Shown here: positions 32,994 through 42,052 of the stretch, piece after piece | Numbering within the stretch: position 1 is the first letter of the stretch | Layout: the number at the start of each line of letters is the position of its first letter | Assembly: GCA_016840855.1 (NCBI GenBank) | Contig: JAEORO010000024.1 | Span: 1 to 43,142, forward strand | Direction: 5' to 3' | Length of the DNA stretch: 43,142 nt | DNA from: Candidatus Thorarchaeota archaeon | Lineage (GTDB): Archaea; Asgardarchaeota; Thorarchaeia; Thorarchaeales; Thorarchaeaceae | Notes under the pieces: model-generated | Databases searched by the model: none | The model's input: the letters and a program-made list of their open reading frames with translations, nothing else | Told to the model about the DNA's origin: nothing | Position numbers and translations under genes: made by a program

Positions 32994-34631
32994 TTGGAAA
33001 CAAGAGTTCTTCTCAGATATGCAATACTAGCGTTCCCATTACTGCTACTCCTCGTGTTCTTGATATTTCCTGTCAGCATAGTTATAGTACAAGGACTCTT
33101 CGCAGGAACTCCTTTTCAAGATGTACTGTCATCACCAGTAATTCAGTTCACCATTCAATTCACCGTGAGTCAATCAGTTGTTAGCACAATTATGGCAGTT
33201 CTAATTGGCTTACCCGGAGCATTCTTAATTGCTCGTTTGAGATTTAGAGGAAAGTCCTTAGTAAAAGCGATGATGATAGTTCCTTTTGTACTCCCACCGA
33301 TTGTTGTAGTCGTAGGATTTCTTCAGATGTTTGGGTCTTATGGAGTGATTGATTCTATTCTGATGTGGATTCGAGGATCATCGGTGTCGGTCTTCAATTT
33401 GGCTACAGGAGTTCCTGGAATCATACTAGCTCATACATTTTATAATGTACCATTAGTTCTTCTGATGGTTTCATCTTCTCTAGAAAGACTCAACCCTGAG
33501 ATAGAAGAGAGCGCAGAGATATTAGGAGCAAGCTCACTTCAAAGATTTCGACGAATCACTCTTCCACACATAATGCCTGCAGTCCTGGCTTCCGCGGTTT
33601 TGACTTTCATGTTCTGCTTCATGTCGTTCCCCATTATACTCGCGTTTGGCCAAGGAACCTATATGACGATTGAAGCTCAGATATGGAATGCATTCAGAAT
33701 GTTTGATTATGGAGAAGCAAGTTCTCTTACACTTATCCAGATTTTCATTACTATAAGTCTGGCATATATCTATGTCAAATTTGGAAGGAAAGATAGCGAT
33801 GTTGGTCCGACTGCATCAATAAAGACAACACCATTCAATCGATATCGAATACATGAAAGAGCCTTAATTGTAGGATATCTAGTCATAATTGCTGTCTTAG
33901 TCTTAGGACCAATTGTTACAATATTGCGAGCGTCTATTTTCGATCCGATTGGTCAAACATACACATTGGAAGGATTTGTGAATCTCTTCACTTTGGGAAG
34001 CCAAGGAGGATTCAGATATTTCGTAAACTCACTCTTCTATGCAGGCTTAGCCACAGTTTTTGCCATTATTCTAGGTATTCCATTAGCTTTAGCATTACGG
34101 AGTAGTGGAAAAGCTGTTCCTACAATTGCATCAACGATGATACTTCTCCCTCTTGGTATATCGTCAATCACAGTTGCTTATGGTCTTGTACTCGTCATTG
34201 CAGTTCCAACTGGTCTTGTTACTAATCCTTGGCCAATTATTGTAGTAGCCCAGACTATTATTGGACTGCCTTTTAGTGCAAGAGCTATTGAAATTTCTAT
34301 GAGCAAAATTGATCAGACACTCTTAGAACAAGCAGACTCACTAGGTGCAACGAGACTACAACGCTTGTTGTTTTTGGAGCTGCCACTTCTAGCTCCAGGT
34401 ATCCTTGTAGGAGGTGTTTTCGCTTTTGCCATGGCAATAGGAGAGATGTCTGCTACACTCTTTATTGCCCTACCACAGAACTACACACTCGCAGTGGCAA
34501 TCTATGATTATCTCGCAGTAAGAGCATTTGTTGATGCTGGTGCGGCAGCTCTTGTTCTTGTGATCATTTGCGTTGTTGCGTTTCTTGCAATGGAACGAAT
34601 CTCAGAAGGCAGCACTGGAGGTGCTCTATAA
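32994..34631 (+). CDS. thiP: Thiamine ABC transporter, fused two-domain permease (ThiP-like)
   Basis: 545 residues and about 12 membrane helices in two homologous halves, each with an EAA coupling loop: EESAEILGASSLQRFRRITLP near residue 167 and EQADSLGATRLQRLLFLELP near 445. This doubled permease is typical of ThiP and of iron ABC systems; the ThiR/ThiB context favours thiamine. It begins at TTG 32994 with GAGGGG 6 nt upstream and overlaps the ATPase gene by 1 nt. Confidence 0.88.
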   Translation: METRVLLRYAILAFPLLLLLVFLIFPVSIVIVQGLFAGTPFQDVLSSPVIQFTIQFTVSQSVVSTIMAVLIGLPGAFLIARLRFRGKSLVKAMMIVPFVLPPIVVVVGFLQMFGSYGVIDSILMWIRGSSVSVFNLATGVPGIILAHTFYNVPLVLLMVSSSLERLNPEIEESAEILGASSLQRFRRITLPHIMPAVLASAVLTFMFCFMSFPIILAFGQGTYMTIEAQIWNAFRMFDYGEASSLTLIQIFITISLAYIYVKFGRKDSDVGPTASIKTTPFNRYRIHERALIVGYLVIIAVLVLGPIVTILRASIFDPIGQTYTLEGFVNLFTLGSQGGFRYFVNSLFYAGLATVFAIILGIPLALALRSSGKAVPTIASTMILLPLGISSITVAYGLVLVIAVPTGLVTNPWPIIVVAQTIIGLPFSARAIEISMSKIDQTLLEQADSLGATRLQRLLFLELPLLAPGILVGGVFAFAMAIGEMSATLFIALPQNYTLAVAIYDYLAVRAFVDAGAAALVLVIICVVAFLAMERISEGSTGGAL

Positions 34632-35692
34632 TGGTAAAGGTTGAGCTCAAAGGATTGGTAAGAGAATTTGATGATGACTCTAAAATTGGACCAATAGACC
34701 TTCAAGTTAAAGATGGGGAGTTAATGACTCTCCTTGGTCCAAGTGGTTCTGGGAAAACAACAACACTTAGGATGGTCGCAGGTTTCATAGAGAATGTTGG
34801 AGGAGGCTTGCTCTTTGATGAGAAAGACATGGTAAATGTTCCACCTAATCAACGCAATATTGGAATGGTATTCCAATCGGTTGCATTATTCCCTAACATG
34901 ACCGTGTTTGAGAACATCTCATTTGGTCCAGACATGGCGGGATGGTCTAGAGAAAAGACCATTGAAAGGGTCGAAGAGCTAGCAGACCTTCTAGGTATTC
35001 GGAGATTGTTACTAAGGAAGATATCTGAGGTCAGTGGTGGTGAAGCTCAACGAGTTGCCCTTGCTAGAGCACTCGCGACGAGCCCTAAACTTCTACTACT
35101 AGATGAGCCATTATCAGCACTAGACCAGCAGCTCAGAGAACGTCTACAATCAGAGATTAAGCAGATACAGCGAAAACTGAAGGTCACAACTATTTATGTC
35201 ACCCATAGTCAAGATGAAGCATTTGCCATTTCAGATAGGGTAGCAATCCTCAAAGATGGCATTGTTGTCCAAGTAGGAACTCCTGAGGAACTCTATGATT
35301 CGCCAGCAAATGAGTTCGTAGCAAGATTCCTTGGAAGTGGAAATATTTTCTCTGGCGAAATAACTGACATTTCTGATGGAATTCTCACTATATTAGTCAA
35401 CGATTCGAGTTTCAAAATCCCTGGTAAGGGAAAGATCAGTTCTTATGTATCTTTCAGCGTGAAGCCTGAAGATGTAATCATATCCGATTCTGCGCCATCA
35501 AACTGGACACAAGCAAACTTAGTTTCAATAACACCTCAAGTAGGTTCATTCAAAGTATCTATCGACCTCGATGGAGTTCCCATAATCGCACTTACGTATG
35601 ACGAGGATTTGGTCAAGCGTCTAAGAGCCAATGGAAACAAGACTGTTGCTTTTTCATTCAAACCAGATTCAATTATCATCATCGGGAACTGA
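34631..35692 (+). CDS. thiQ: Thiamine ABC transporter, ATP-binding protein (ThiQ-like)
   Basis: 353 residues. Walker A GPSGSGKT at 36-43, Q-loop Q82, signature VSGGEAQR at 134-141 (a V in place of the usual L), Walker B LLLLDEP at 154-160 and switch His H192. A TOBE-like C-terminal region (about 240-353) is longer than in bacterial ThiQ, more like PotA/FbpC-type ATPases. The ATG at 34631 shares its A with the ThiP stop. The 3' end overlaps the convergent membrane-protein gene by 24 nt. Confidence 0.9.
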   Translation: MVKVELKGLVREFDDDSKIGPIDLQVKDGELMTLLGPSGSGKTTTLRMVAGFIENVGGGLLFDEKDMVNVPPNQRNIGMVFQSVALFPNMTVFENISFGPDMAGWSREKTIERVEELADLLGIRRLLLRKISEVSGGEAQRVALARALATSPKLLLLDEPLSALDQQLRERLQSEIKQIQRKLKVTTIYVTHSQDEAFAISDRVAILKDGIVVQVGTPEELYDSPANEFVARFLGSGNIFSGEITDISDGILTILVNDSSFKIPGKGKISSYVSFSVKPEDVIISDSAPSNWTQANLVSITPQVGSFKVSIDLDGVPIIALTYDEDLVKRLRANGNKTVAFSFKPDSIIIIGN

Positions 35693-36787
35693 ATCAGTGA
35701 AATCACCAGGAGGTGGAGGAACATGATCTCTTCCCGATTCAGGAGGTGGAGGAATATACTCTCGGATAGGTTCAGGAGGTGTATCAGGCTCAACCTCAAC
35801 CTCAACCTCATCTTTTTGCTCAGTTTCAGTTGGAGCTTGAGAATCTGAAGAAAGTGAGGGGCTGGAAGTCGTCGGAAGTAATTCACGGTCCACGAGATTG
35901 AGTATCTGACTGCGAATGTAGTTTGAAGAGTTTATCATGTCTGGAACATCGTATACGGTTGTCAAATAATGCATCATAGAGAGAATAGCTCTCTCCTTGA
36001 AGACCATGAAGACGAGAGTGAAATTAAGAACTATTGAAAACAATGGTCCAAGTGGTATAATCATTATAAAGATGGGAAGCCATGGAGCATCTCCACTAAC
36101 ATTCAGAGTGAGCTCAAGCCACACAAGAATGATGTCTACTCCTGCAAAGAACTCAAGAATATCCTCAACATCATCTCCAACATTGCTAAGAGACCTATCC
36201 CTTAAGTCAAGATGGAACAATCCAGAGTCCTTCATTAACCATGGGCCAAAGTAAAGTAAGATTATTGTAAATGGAAGGATGACGACACTGGCAATCATTA
36301 AGACAACGCCAACAAAGATAATGTCACCTGTGTTCAATTGACCCATCAACTCGAGCCCTAGTAGTGTGAGCGCAATTCCTACGATAAGGACAGAACCATA
36401 GAGTGACCTTCGAAACACTGTCCCCAAGTTCTCGTCTTCTGGTTCTGGAGACAGAAAATAATCACCAGCATGTCGCTTAGCAAATCTATGTATCCGAAGT
36501 GGTAGACTAACTGCTCGAGGCCATTTGGCGATAATAGCACACAATACTATTGCGAGTATTATTGAACCTACAGATGCCGCAAGCATGTACATAGTATATG
36601 GAACGAAACGTGAAGAATCAAAGCTATATACACCAAAAAAGTTCAGCAGAGAGAGTAGTCCCCATGTGGATCCGAGCATTATTAGTGTTGATGCCATAAA
36701 TCCAAGGATAATCTTACTCCAACTGAGACTCTCAACCTCATCGAATTGCTTCTTGAATGGACTTGTGTATTTGTTTGTTTTTTCCAT
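35669..36787 (-). CDS. Polytopic membrane protein with proline-rich, PPPP-containing cytosolic tail
   Basis: About 372 residues from ATG 36787. Five or more hydrophobic helices lie between residues about 25 and 265. The last 75 residues are disordered-looking: an acidic VEVEVE stretch encoded by a tandem hexanucleotide, followed by REYIPPPPESGRDHVPPPPGDF. PPPP stretches of this kind are ligands for profilin-, SH3- or WW-type domains. It is divergent from the gelsolin-like gene, sharing a 187-nt intergenic region. No enzyme or transport motif is seen. The frame extends to 36895, but a TATA-like ATGTATC about 30-40 nt upstream and the hydrophobic pattern favour 36787. Confidence 0.7.
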   Translation of the reverse strand: MEKTNKYTSPFKKQFDEVESLSWSKIILGFMASTLIMLGSTWGLLSLLNFFGVYSFDSSRFVPYTMYMLAASVGSIILAIVLCAIIAKWPRAVSLPLRIHRFAKRHAGDYFLSPEPEDENLGTVFRRSLYGSVLIVGIALTLLGLELMGQLNTGDIIFVGVVLMIASVVILPFTIILLYFGPWLMKDSGLFHLDLRDRSLSNVGDDVEDILEFFAGVDIILVWLELTLNVSGDAPWLPIFIMIIPLGPLFSIVLNFTLVFMVFKERAILSMMHYLTTVYDVPDMINSSNYIRSQILNLVDRELLPTTSSPSLSSDSQAPTETEQKDEVEVEVEPDTPPEPIREYIPPPPESGRDHVPPPPGDFTDSVPDDDN

Positions 36788-36974
36788 AATCAGCAACCAA
36801 AACTTGTAGGTGCACCTGATACATAAGCCTTCTTCACGCCTACTAGAGGGAGATTTAGTCGCTATATCTAACACAATAACAATCATATACCACAAAAAGG
36901 CAATATCGAATACGCTGGCTAGATACCATTTATGCTCAGCATTAGATGTTTAATGAATAGCGTCGTGATTAACC

Positions 36975-37901
36975 ATGGTAGTTGGCTATGAGGTGCTGGA
37001 AGATGGGACCCTGAATGAGGTCGAATTGTCTAAAGATGATCTTGACTCCTCAAAAGTTGTCTGCGTTGTCGACGATGAAACCAAGAGCATCTATCTGTGG
37101 AAGGGGACTCAAGCAGGTATTAGGAGGAAATTCATAGGCGCCAGGGTTGCTACCAACCTGAGAACGGAATATGGCTTTCACTTCAAAGTGCGACCATTAG
37201 ACGAAGGGGAAGAGCCACCTACTTTCTTCACGGCCTTAAATGGAACTACAGCGGCTGAAAGAGTGTTAAAGCCGGGGGAGCCAGCTCCGCCTCCAAAACC
37301 ACCAATGCCAAAGACTCAAACAACTGAAGAACCCATATCATCAACTTCCGCACCACCAAAACCTAAACCAGCAGAGCCAATGACACAACCAACGACAACA
37401 GCACCACCGCCCAGACCACCTACATCGACAACAAAATCAACATCACCTCCACCAAGACCACCTACTAGCACACCAACTGCACAAGCTCCAGCTGGGGACA
37501 TTCAAGCAATGATTAATGAGCTTGAAACAGTAGACCCACCCGAAGGATATCAACGGGAGCTGCTGATTATATACAATGAGCTCTTCACAGTGGCAGAGCA
37601 CAAGATTACTGTCTTTGGACAAGAGAAAGTAGAGAGGAAGTTTGAGAAAGTAAAGGATCCACCCGAAGGTACCTTCATGGCGGAAGGGTTCATTCCCCGC
37701 GTAATTGTTAAAGACGGAAGAGTATTAGGTATTGAATTACTGAAAGGAACACCAGACGCTATCCTAAGTCCTATTAAAGCAGAGATGAAAGAGCGTCTTG
37801 GAGACCTTATTAGCTTCTTCAGATCAGAACTGGAAGAAGAATCAGATGTAGATCAAAAGAAAAAGAGTAAAGCAAAAGGCAAGAAGCTAGTTGCAAAATA
37901 A
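36975..37901 (+). CDS. Gelsolin-like domain protein with polyproline linker and unrecognised C-terminal domain
   Basis: 308 residues. Residues 1-88 match a gelsolin repeat: VVCVVDDETKSIYLWKGTQA (strand-turn-IYLWKG), the long helix RRKFIGARVATNLRTEYGF, and the DEGEEPPTFFTAL ending. Residues 100-172 are a Pro/Thr/Ser linker with PPPKPP and a twice-repeated PPPRPPTST unit about 15 residues apart. Residues 175-290 form a compact alpha/beta region I do not recognise (PPEGYQRELLII, GFIPRVIVKDGRVLGIELLKG). A Lys-rich tail ends the protein. Asgard gelsolins are known to bind actin; with polyproline this one may also bind profilin. ATG 36975; the Roadblock gene follows after 34 nt. Confidence 0.8.
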   Translation: MVVGYEVLEDGTLNEVELSKDDLDSSKVVCVVDDETKSIYLWKGTQAGIRRKFIGARVATNLRTEYGFHFKVRPLDEGEEPPTFFTALNGTTAAERVLKPGEPAPPPKPPMPKTQTTEEPISSTSAPPKPKPAEPMTQPTTTAPPPRPPTSTTKSTSPPPRPPTSTPTAQAPAGDIQAMINELETVDPPEGYQRELLIIYNELFTVAEHKITVFGQEKVERKFEKVKDPPEGTFMAEGFIPRVIVKDGRVLGIELLKGTPDAILSPIKAEMKERLGDLISFFRSELEEESDVDQKKKSKAKGKKLVAK

Positions 37902-37935
37902 TAATGAATGATTGCATGAAAAAGAGGTAAACAAA

Positions 37936-38325
37936 ATGTCATCTCATCTCGATCCTGCAAAGGAAAAGGAACTTGTTGAGCTATTAATGGGTCTGACTAA
38001 TTACGCGGACCTTGATGCAATAGCTGTGGTGAGCAAACAGGGAGTCAAACTCGCGTACTTTGCTACTGAGGACTCTGAGGCAGATCCTGATCTAATGGCT
38101 GCTGTTAGTGCAGCACTCTTAATGACAGGAGACATGGCTGCAAGTAAACTTGAGCTCAGTGATCTCTATGAAGTCGTTGTTCGTGGAAAGGACGGCTTTG
38201 TAGTTCTATCTCATGCAGGTGAATTCTTGCTCATGGGTTCAGCCAAGGACTTAACATCCATGGGTCTTGCAGTGACTCAGATGAGGAAATACGCTAAAGA
38301 AGTTGGAGAGCTTCTGGGTCAATAA
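37936..38325 (+). CDS. Roadblock/LC7-domain protein
   Basis: 129 residues forming a single Roadblock domain: an initial helix (KEKELVELLMGLTNYADLD), strand IAVVSKQGVKLAYFA, a central helix (ADPDLMAAVSAALLMTGDMAASKLEL), three strands (YEVVVRGKDGFVVLSHAGEFLLMG) and a closing helix. Such proteins dimerise and serve as adaptors or regulators of small GTPases (MglB- and Ragulator-like). GAGGT 7 nt before ATG 37936 fixes the start; the frame begins earlier at a TTG. It lies between the gelsolin-like and longin-like genes, likely one operon. Confidence 0.85.
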   Translation: MSSHLDPAKEKELVELLMGLTNYADLDAIAVVSKQGVKLAYFATEDSEADPDLMAAVSAALLMTGDMAASKLELSDLYEVVVRGKDGFVVLSHAGEFLLMGSAKDLTSMGLAVTQMRKYAKEVGELLGQ

Positions 38326-38400
38326 TTCTACTCGATTTATTGAATCCGTACGAGGTACTCATATTACAGGTCTTCACTAACTGGTATGATAGAGTAAGAG

Positions 38401-38817
38401 TTGGTTGTCGCGAACTTGAAGGGCATTATTGTGTTTGATGAAGCAGGGATTCGGCAAGCTTCAGTTGGTCTTGAAAATATTAGGGTCAACCAAGAGCTGT
38501 TTGGCTCGTTTATGTCAGCGATACAAACCTATGCCCAAAGATCCATGGGTAGCGAAATGAAGGGACTCACCTATAGCAATGTTCGACTGATGATGGGACG
38601 AGCAGGCGAAAACTATGTTGTGACACTCCATTCAGTAGATGACCCAGATGCAGAATGGAACCATCGAGCGACATTGCGAGTTGTTGAAGGCGATGGCTTC
38701 AAGCTGAATAATCAATATTTGGAAATCCTAAAAGAACTCCTTACAGAAGAGGAGTTGTCCATTGATGAAGCAGCAACATTGACATTAATGAAACGAAATA
38801 ATGTATATGATTCATGA
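38401..38817 (+). CDS. Longin-like (profilin-fold) small protein
   Basis: 138 residues. The N-terminal 95 show the strand-strand-helix pattern of small longin-like domains: LKGIIVFDEAGIRQASVG, then ELFGSFMSAIQTYAQRSMG (the helix with the GFxSAIxxFA-type core), then strands LTYSNVRLMMGRAGENYVVTLHSV and RATLRVVEG. A charged helical tail follows. Such domains bind or regulate Ras-like GTPases in Asgard archaea and eukaryotes; the assignment is by pattern only. The frame is closed by TAA at 38395-38397, so TTG 38401 (or a later TTG/GTG) must be the start. Confidence 0.65.
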   Translation: MVVANLKGIIVFDEAGIRQASVGLENIRVNQELFGSFMSAIQTYAQRSMGSEMKGLTYSNVRLMMGRAGENYVVTLHSVDDPDAEWNHRATLRVVEGDGFKLNNQYLEILKELLTEEELSIDEAATLTLMKRNNVYDS

Positions 38818-38900
38818 TTTTAGGAAATCATCTGACATTTCGTGCATTAAATAACGATATTGCTTAATAGGACTGCGTATTGGAACTAGTCCGGTGTTAC

Positions 38901-40172
38901 ATGGAAGCCGCTGGATTAATTGTGCTTGCAATATTCATAATCGTGGTTCTCATAATACTGAGTGAAAGAGTGAATGACACTGCTGCAGCACTCCTAGGTT
39001 TCGGTGCATCTGCTTGTGTGATCTATTTCATGCAGGACATTCCCTTCATGGATTTCGCAGGGACAATCGGTTGGGACATAATTCTCTTTGTCACATCGAT
39101 GATGATTATTGTGTCTGTTGTAGCATCCTCAGGACTCTTCCAATATGTTGCATTGATACTTGCGGTAAGAACTGCAGGAAATCCCAAACGAATCTTCAAG
39201 TACTTCTTGGTTCTCGTGTTCATTATTTCTTTGTTCTTCGATCCTTTGCCTACGATGCTTATAGTGAGTGCTTTCACTGTACAGGTTTGTAATGCTATTG
39301 ATGTCGATTTCAGACCATACTTGATGAGTGAAGCCGTGGTGGCTTGCGTGGCATCATTTCCATCACCTATTGGTTCTATAACGAATCTAGTGATTGTTTT
39401 TCTTGCCGAAATAAACACTGGCTTAATGTTTTTTTCATTAATTCCACTTTCGTTAATCCTCTTTATCATAACTCTCGTTTATATGATGAGAAAATTTGCA
39501 GACGTTCTGGATGATTCGATTGAGAGAGACCTTACAGACATGTTCGCAATGGACCCCAATGTAACCATTCGATCAAGGTTTGATCTAATTGCGGCATGTG
39601 TAGGAATGTCTGTGCTCATTTTTGGAATTATAATCCTCCCGGAACAATCAGCAATGATTGCGCTTGTTGTTGCAGCAGCTCTACTAATTCCAACCAGAGA
39701 TAGGGCACGAGATTTATTCAGAAGACTATCCTGGGATTCTGTCTTTTTCTTGGCTGGTATGATGGGAATAGTTCAAGCTTTGGTCGTGACAGAAGTTATT
39801 CAAGACTTAGCGGGAGTACTTCAAGGAGTAGCAGAAACAAATGTATTTGCAGCTATTTTTGCTATGATCCTCATTCCAGGAGGTTTAATGGCACCTATTG
39901 ATGCAAAGGCAGTGGGTATTCTAATGGCTCCTGCTGCTAGAGAACTAACATCAGTTAACGCAATGATACCAATCTCTCTAACCTTGGGCACAAATGCTGG
40001 AGGATATGTCGTTCCATTTGGAGATGCTCCAAACATCGTTGTCGTGTCTGTCTGTGAGGACAATTTGAAGCCTCTAAGTTGGGGAGAGTTCAACAAGACA
40101 GTAATTCCTCTCGGGATTTTGCATTTAATTATCTCAACAATTTATTGCTCACTCTTTGGTTTAATACTCTAG
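38901..40172 (+). CDS. Ion-transporter superfamily permease (ArsB/NhaD/CitM-like)
   Basis: About 423 residues with 10-12 membrane segments. It begins with a short hydrophobic helix and ERVNDTAAALLGFGAS. Two inverted repeat halves are visible, with FFDPLPTMLIVSAFTVQVCNA and FPSPIGSITNLVIVF in the first and GLMAPIDAKAVGILM and TNAGGYVVPFGDAPNIVV in the second; these broken-helix segments are typical of the ion transporter (ArsB/NhaD) superfamily. Substrate could be arsenite, Na+/H+ or a carboxylate. ATG 38901 is chosen over TTG 38880 because a TATA-like GCTTAATA lies about 35 nt upstream of it. Confidence 0.85.
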   Translation: MEAAGLIVLAIFIIVVLIILSERVNDTAAALLGFGASACVIYFMQDIPFMDFAGTIGWDIILFVTSMMIIVSVVASSGLFQYVALILAVRTAGNPKRIFKYFLVLVFIISLFFDPLPTMLIVSAFTVQVCNAIDVDFRPYLMSEAVVACVASFPSPIGSITNLVIVFLAEINTGLMFFSLIPLSLILFIITLVYMMRKFADVLDDSIERDLTDMFAMDPNVTIRSRFDLIAACVGMSVLIFGIIILPEQSAMIALVVAAALLIPTRDRARDLFRRLSWDSVFFLAGMMGIVQALVVTEVIQDLAGVLQGVAETNVFAAIFAMILIPGGLMAPIDAKAVGILMAPAARELTSVNAMIPISLTLGTNAGGYVVPFGDAPNIVVVSVCEDNLKPLSWGEFNKTVIPLGILHLIISTIYCSLFGLIL

Positions 40173-40371
40173 AAACGACACACGAGTTTCAACCTGCCCA
40201 ACGCAGGAGAACAATTAGCAGTCCTTGGAACAACGTGACATGTTCGTCAATTCGGTTTGCATCCATGGTGGTGACTGCATTTCATCAATTTGTGATAAAT
40301 ATGGTTCTTGATACTTCGCAAAAAGGCATAATTACACTTGTATCTTCGATAACCTCAAAGGTGGTGTTCGT

Positions 40372-42039
40372 GTGGTTAGAAATCTGTCTCTAAATTTCTT
40401 GTTTAAGAAAGAAGGCACGAAGGTCAAACCTGAGTCCGAAAGCGTTTGTCTGGCTACTGCACTAGCCTCTGCAGAGTCTCAGAAAGGAAAAAGTACTAGG
40501 ATAGTTGGGTTGAGTAGATTATCACTCCCATTCTGGATTGTGCAGACCTCGCCAACAAAATCAATTGTTCTCTCTGCAGCAAGTAGTATGAGAAAGGATT
40601 TTCATTTCACTGACATGAAAGGAGCAAGTGAAGTAAAGAGAATAGTTAGCTCAGAGCTGTCTCAAGCAACAGATATTCCGAAGGTTGCCTTAAAGATACA
40701 ACCACTCCTTGAGAATATTGACAGCCATACTGCAGATATTGCTAACATAATCGAACCTGCATTAATCAATATGATTGGAAATTATGTTATTGCTTCCGAT
40801 CCTGTAGCTGAGCCTAACAGAGTTAATGTTCTTATTGACTCAGCTGTTGCACTAAAAAGGACAGAAGAGTTTAGGAAAATTTCCGAGTCTTCAAAGCTCC
40901 GAATAGAATCAGCTGAAACTCTGCAGAAGTTAATCCGGGAGAATTTTAGTGCTCAAACTACAATTCTAGAAAATGTCACAAATGTGGAATTGGAGCGTGG
41001 ACGTGAACGAATTAGAATGATGGAAGAGAGAACAAAACAAGAAATCGCCAAACTCACAAAGGATAAAGATGACAAGCTGTATGATTTGCGTGAAAAACAC
41101 AAAATGAACTTACGAGCCATGACTGCAGACTTCTCTCGATCTGTCAATGACCTTGAACAATTCTTCATTAATATTATCGAGGTCATAAGAAATGCTAGAT
41201 CGCAAATAAGCCAGAAAGAAGCCGATACTGAAGGTGCGATTGCTGTATATAGCAATCTCGTTGGCGCTCTAAAAAGTACAATGTCAAAAAGTCAACAGCC
41301 TTTAGATACAATGGAGGCTAAAAAAGCCAATTTGCAGAAGCATGTGACTGAAGCTCAATCGAAATATGAATCAGACAAACTAAAAGCTGAGGCTACACTA
41401 CAGACTGAAATTCAAGAGCGTCAGAAAAGAATCGATGAAGCTAGAAATGAAATGGAACTTAAAGCCAAAGAGCTCGATGAACTTATAGCTCAGGTGAATA
41501 CTGCAATAAATAAGACAGAACAAGCAGTAGAAGAGAGAGTTTTAGCGTTTCAACAAGAATTTCTTGGTCTAATGAATTGGACACTTGATAATAATTCGAT
41601 TATAGACCTCGCCCCGTTGACACTTATCGATATACACACATATGTAGCAAAATACGATGATCGATCTCAGAGAATTCTTACACCCATGTTCCTGCCTGAA
41701 GGGAACTTTCTGAGCATGGGAAAGGGCAATACTTTGAGTAATGATTTTGATGCCGCCATAAATGCCTTAATCGATGATTGGTTGAAAAATGACCAATCCT
41801 TCAGAGATTCCTTCGAGAGCGCATGTACGAAAGGCAATATGCTGCTAGCTCCTGAAGGTGAGCAACTCTTAGTCGAAGGGCTTGAGGAACTTCTAAGAAT
41901 AAAGCTTTTACAGCGAGATGACATAGAAAGAGTTCTTACCATTTGGAGCAGATACTCAGGGAAATGCCCAAAATGTGGCACAGTGGTAGAAGCAGGATCT
42001 CAGTTCTGTCAAAAATGTGGACTGGAATTGGTTAAGTAA
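40372..42039 (+). CDS. Long coiled-coil protein with C-terminal zinc ribbon
   Basis: 555 residues. Residues 1-180 are mixed alpha/beta without a recognised domain. About 185-410 are heptad-like, rich in Glu/Lys/Arg (ERGRERIRMMEERTKQEIAKL, then LKAEATLQTEIQERQKRIDEAR), a long parallel coiled coil. A globular region (about 415-530) and a zinc ribbon with C532, C535, C546 and C549 follow. The GTG at 40372 has GGTGGT 6 nt upstream. Oligomerising scaffold or structural protein is the best guess; function unknown. Confidence 0.75.
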   Translation: MVRNLSLNFLFKKEGTKVKPESESVCLATALASAESQKGKSTRIVGLSRLSLPFWIVQTSPTKSIVLSAASSMRKDFHFTDMKGASEVKRIVSSELSQATDIPKVALKIQPLLENIDSHTADIANIIEPALINMIGNYVIASDPVAEPNRVNVLIDSAVALKRTEEFRKISESSKLRIESAETLQKLIRENFSAQTTILENVTNVELERGRERIRMMEERTKQEIAKLTKDKDDKLYDLREKHKMNLRAMTADFSRSVNDLEQFFINIIEVIRNARSQISQKEADTEGAIAVYSNLVGALKSTMSKSQQPLDTMEAKKANLQKHVTEAQSKYESDKLKAEATLQTEIQERQKRIDEARNEMELKAKELDELIAQVNTAINKTEQAVEERVLAFQQEFLGLMNWTLDNNSIIDLAPLTLIDIHTYVAKYDDRSQRILTPMFLPEGNFLSMGKGNTLSNDFDAAINALIDDWLKNDQSFRDSFESACTKGNMLLAPEGEQLLVEGLEELLRIKLLQRDDIERVLTIWSRYSGKCPKCGTVVEAGSQFCQKCGLELVK

Positions 42040-42052
42040 GATATGGGTGATT

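Noticed and set aside
35770..35812. Tandem ACCTCA repeats as a possible microsatellite or CRISPR-like element
   Set aside because: They are in frame and encode the acidic EVEV tail of the membrane protein; the copies are few and have no spacers.
40079..40393. Plus-strand ORF in the gap between the ion transporter and coiled-coil genes
   Set aside because: Overlaps the end of the transporter gene in another frame. Its part in the gap has no ribosome site, domain or composition signal; the gap (40173-40371) otherwise shows nothing identifiable.
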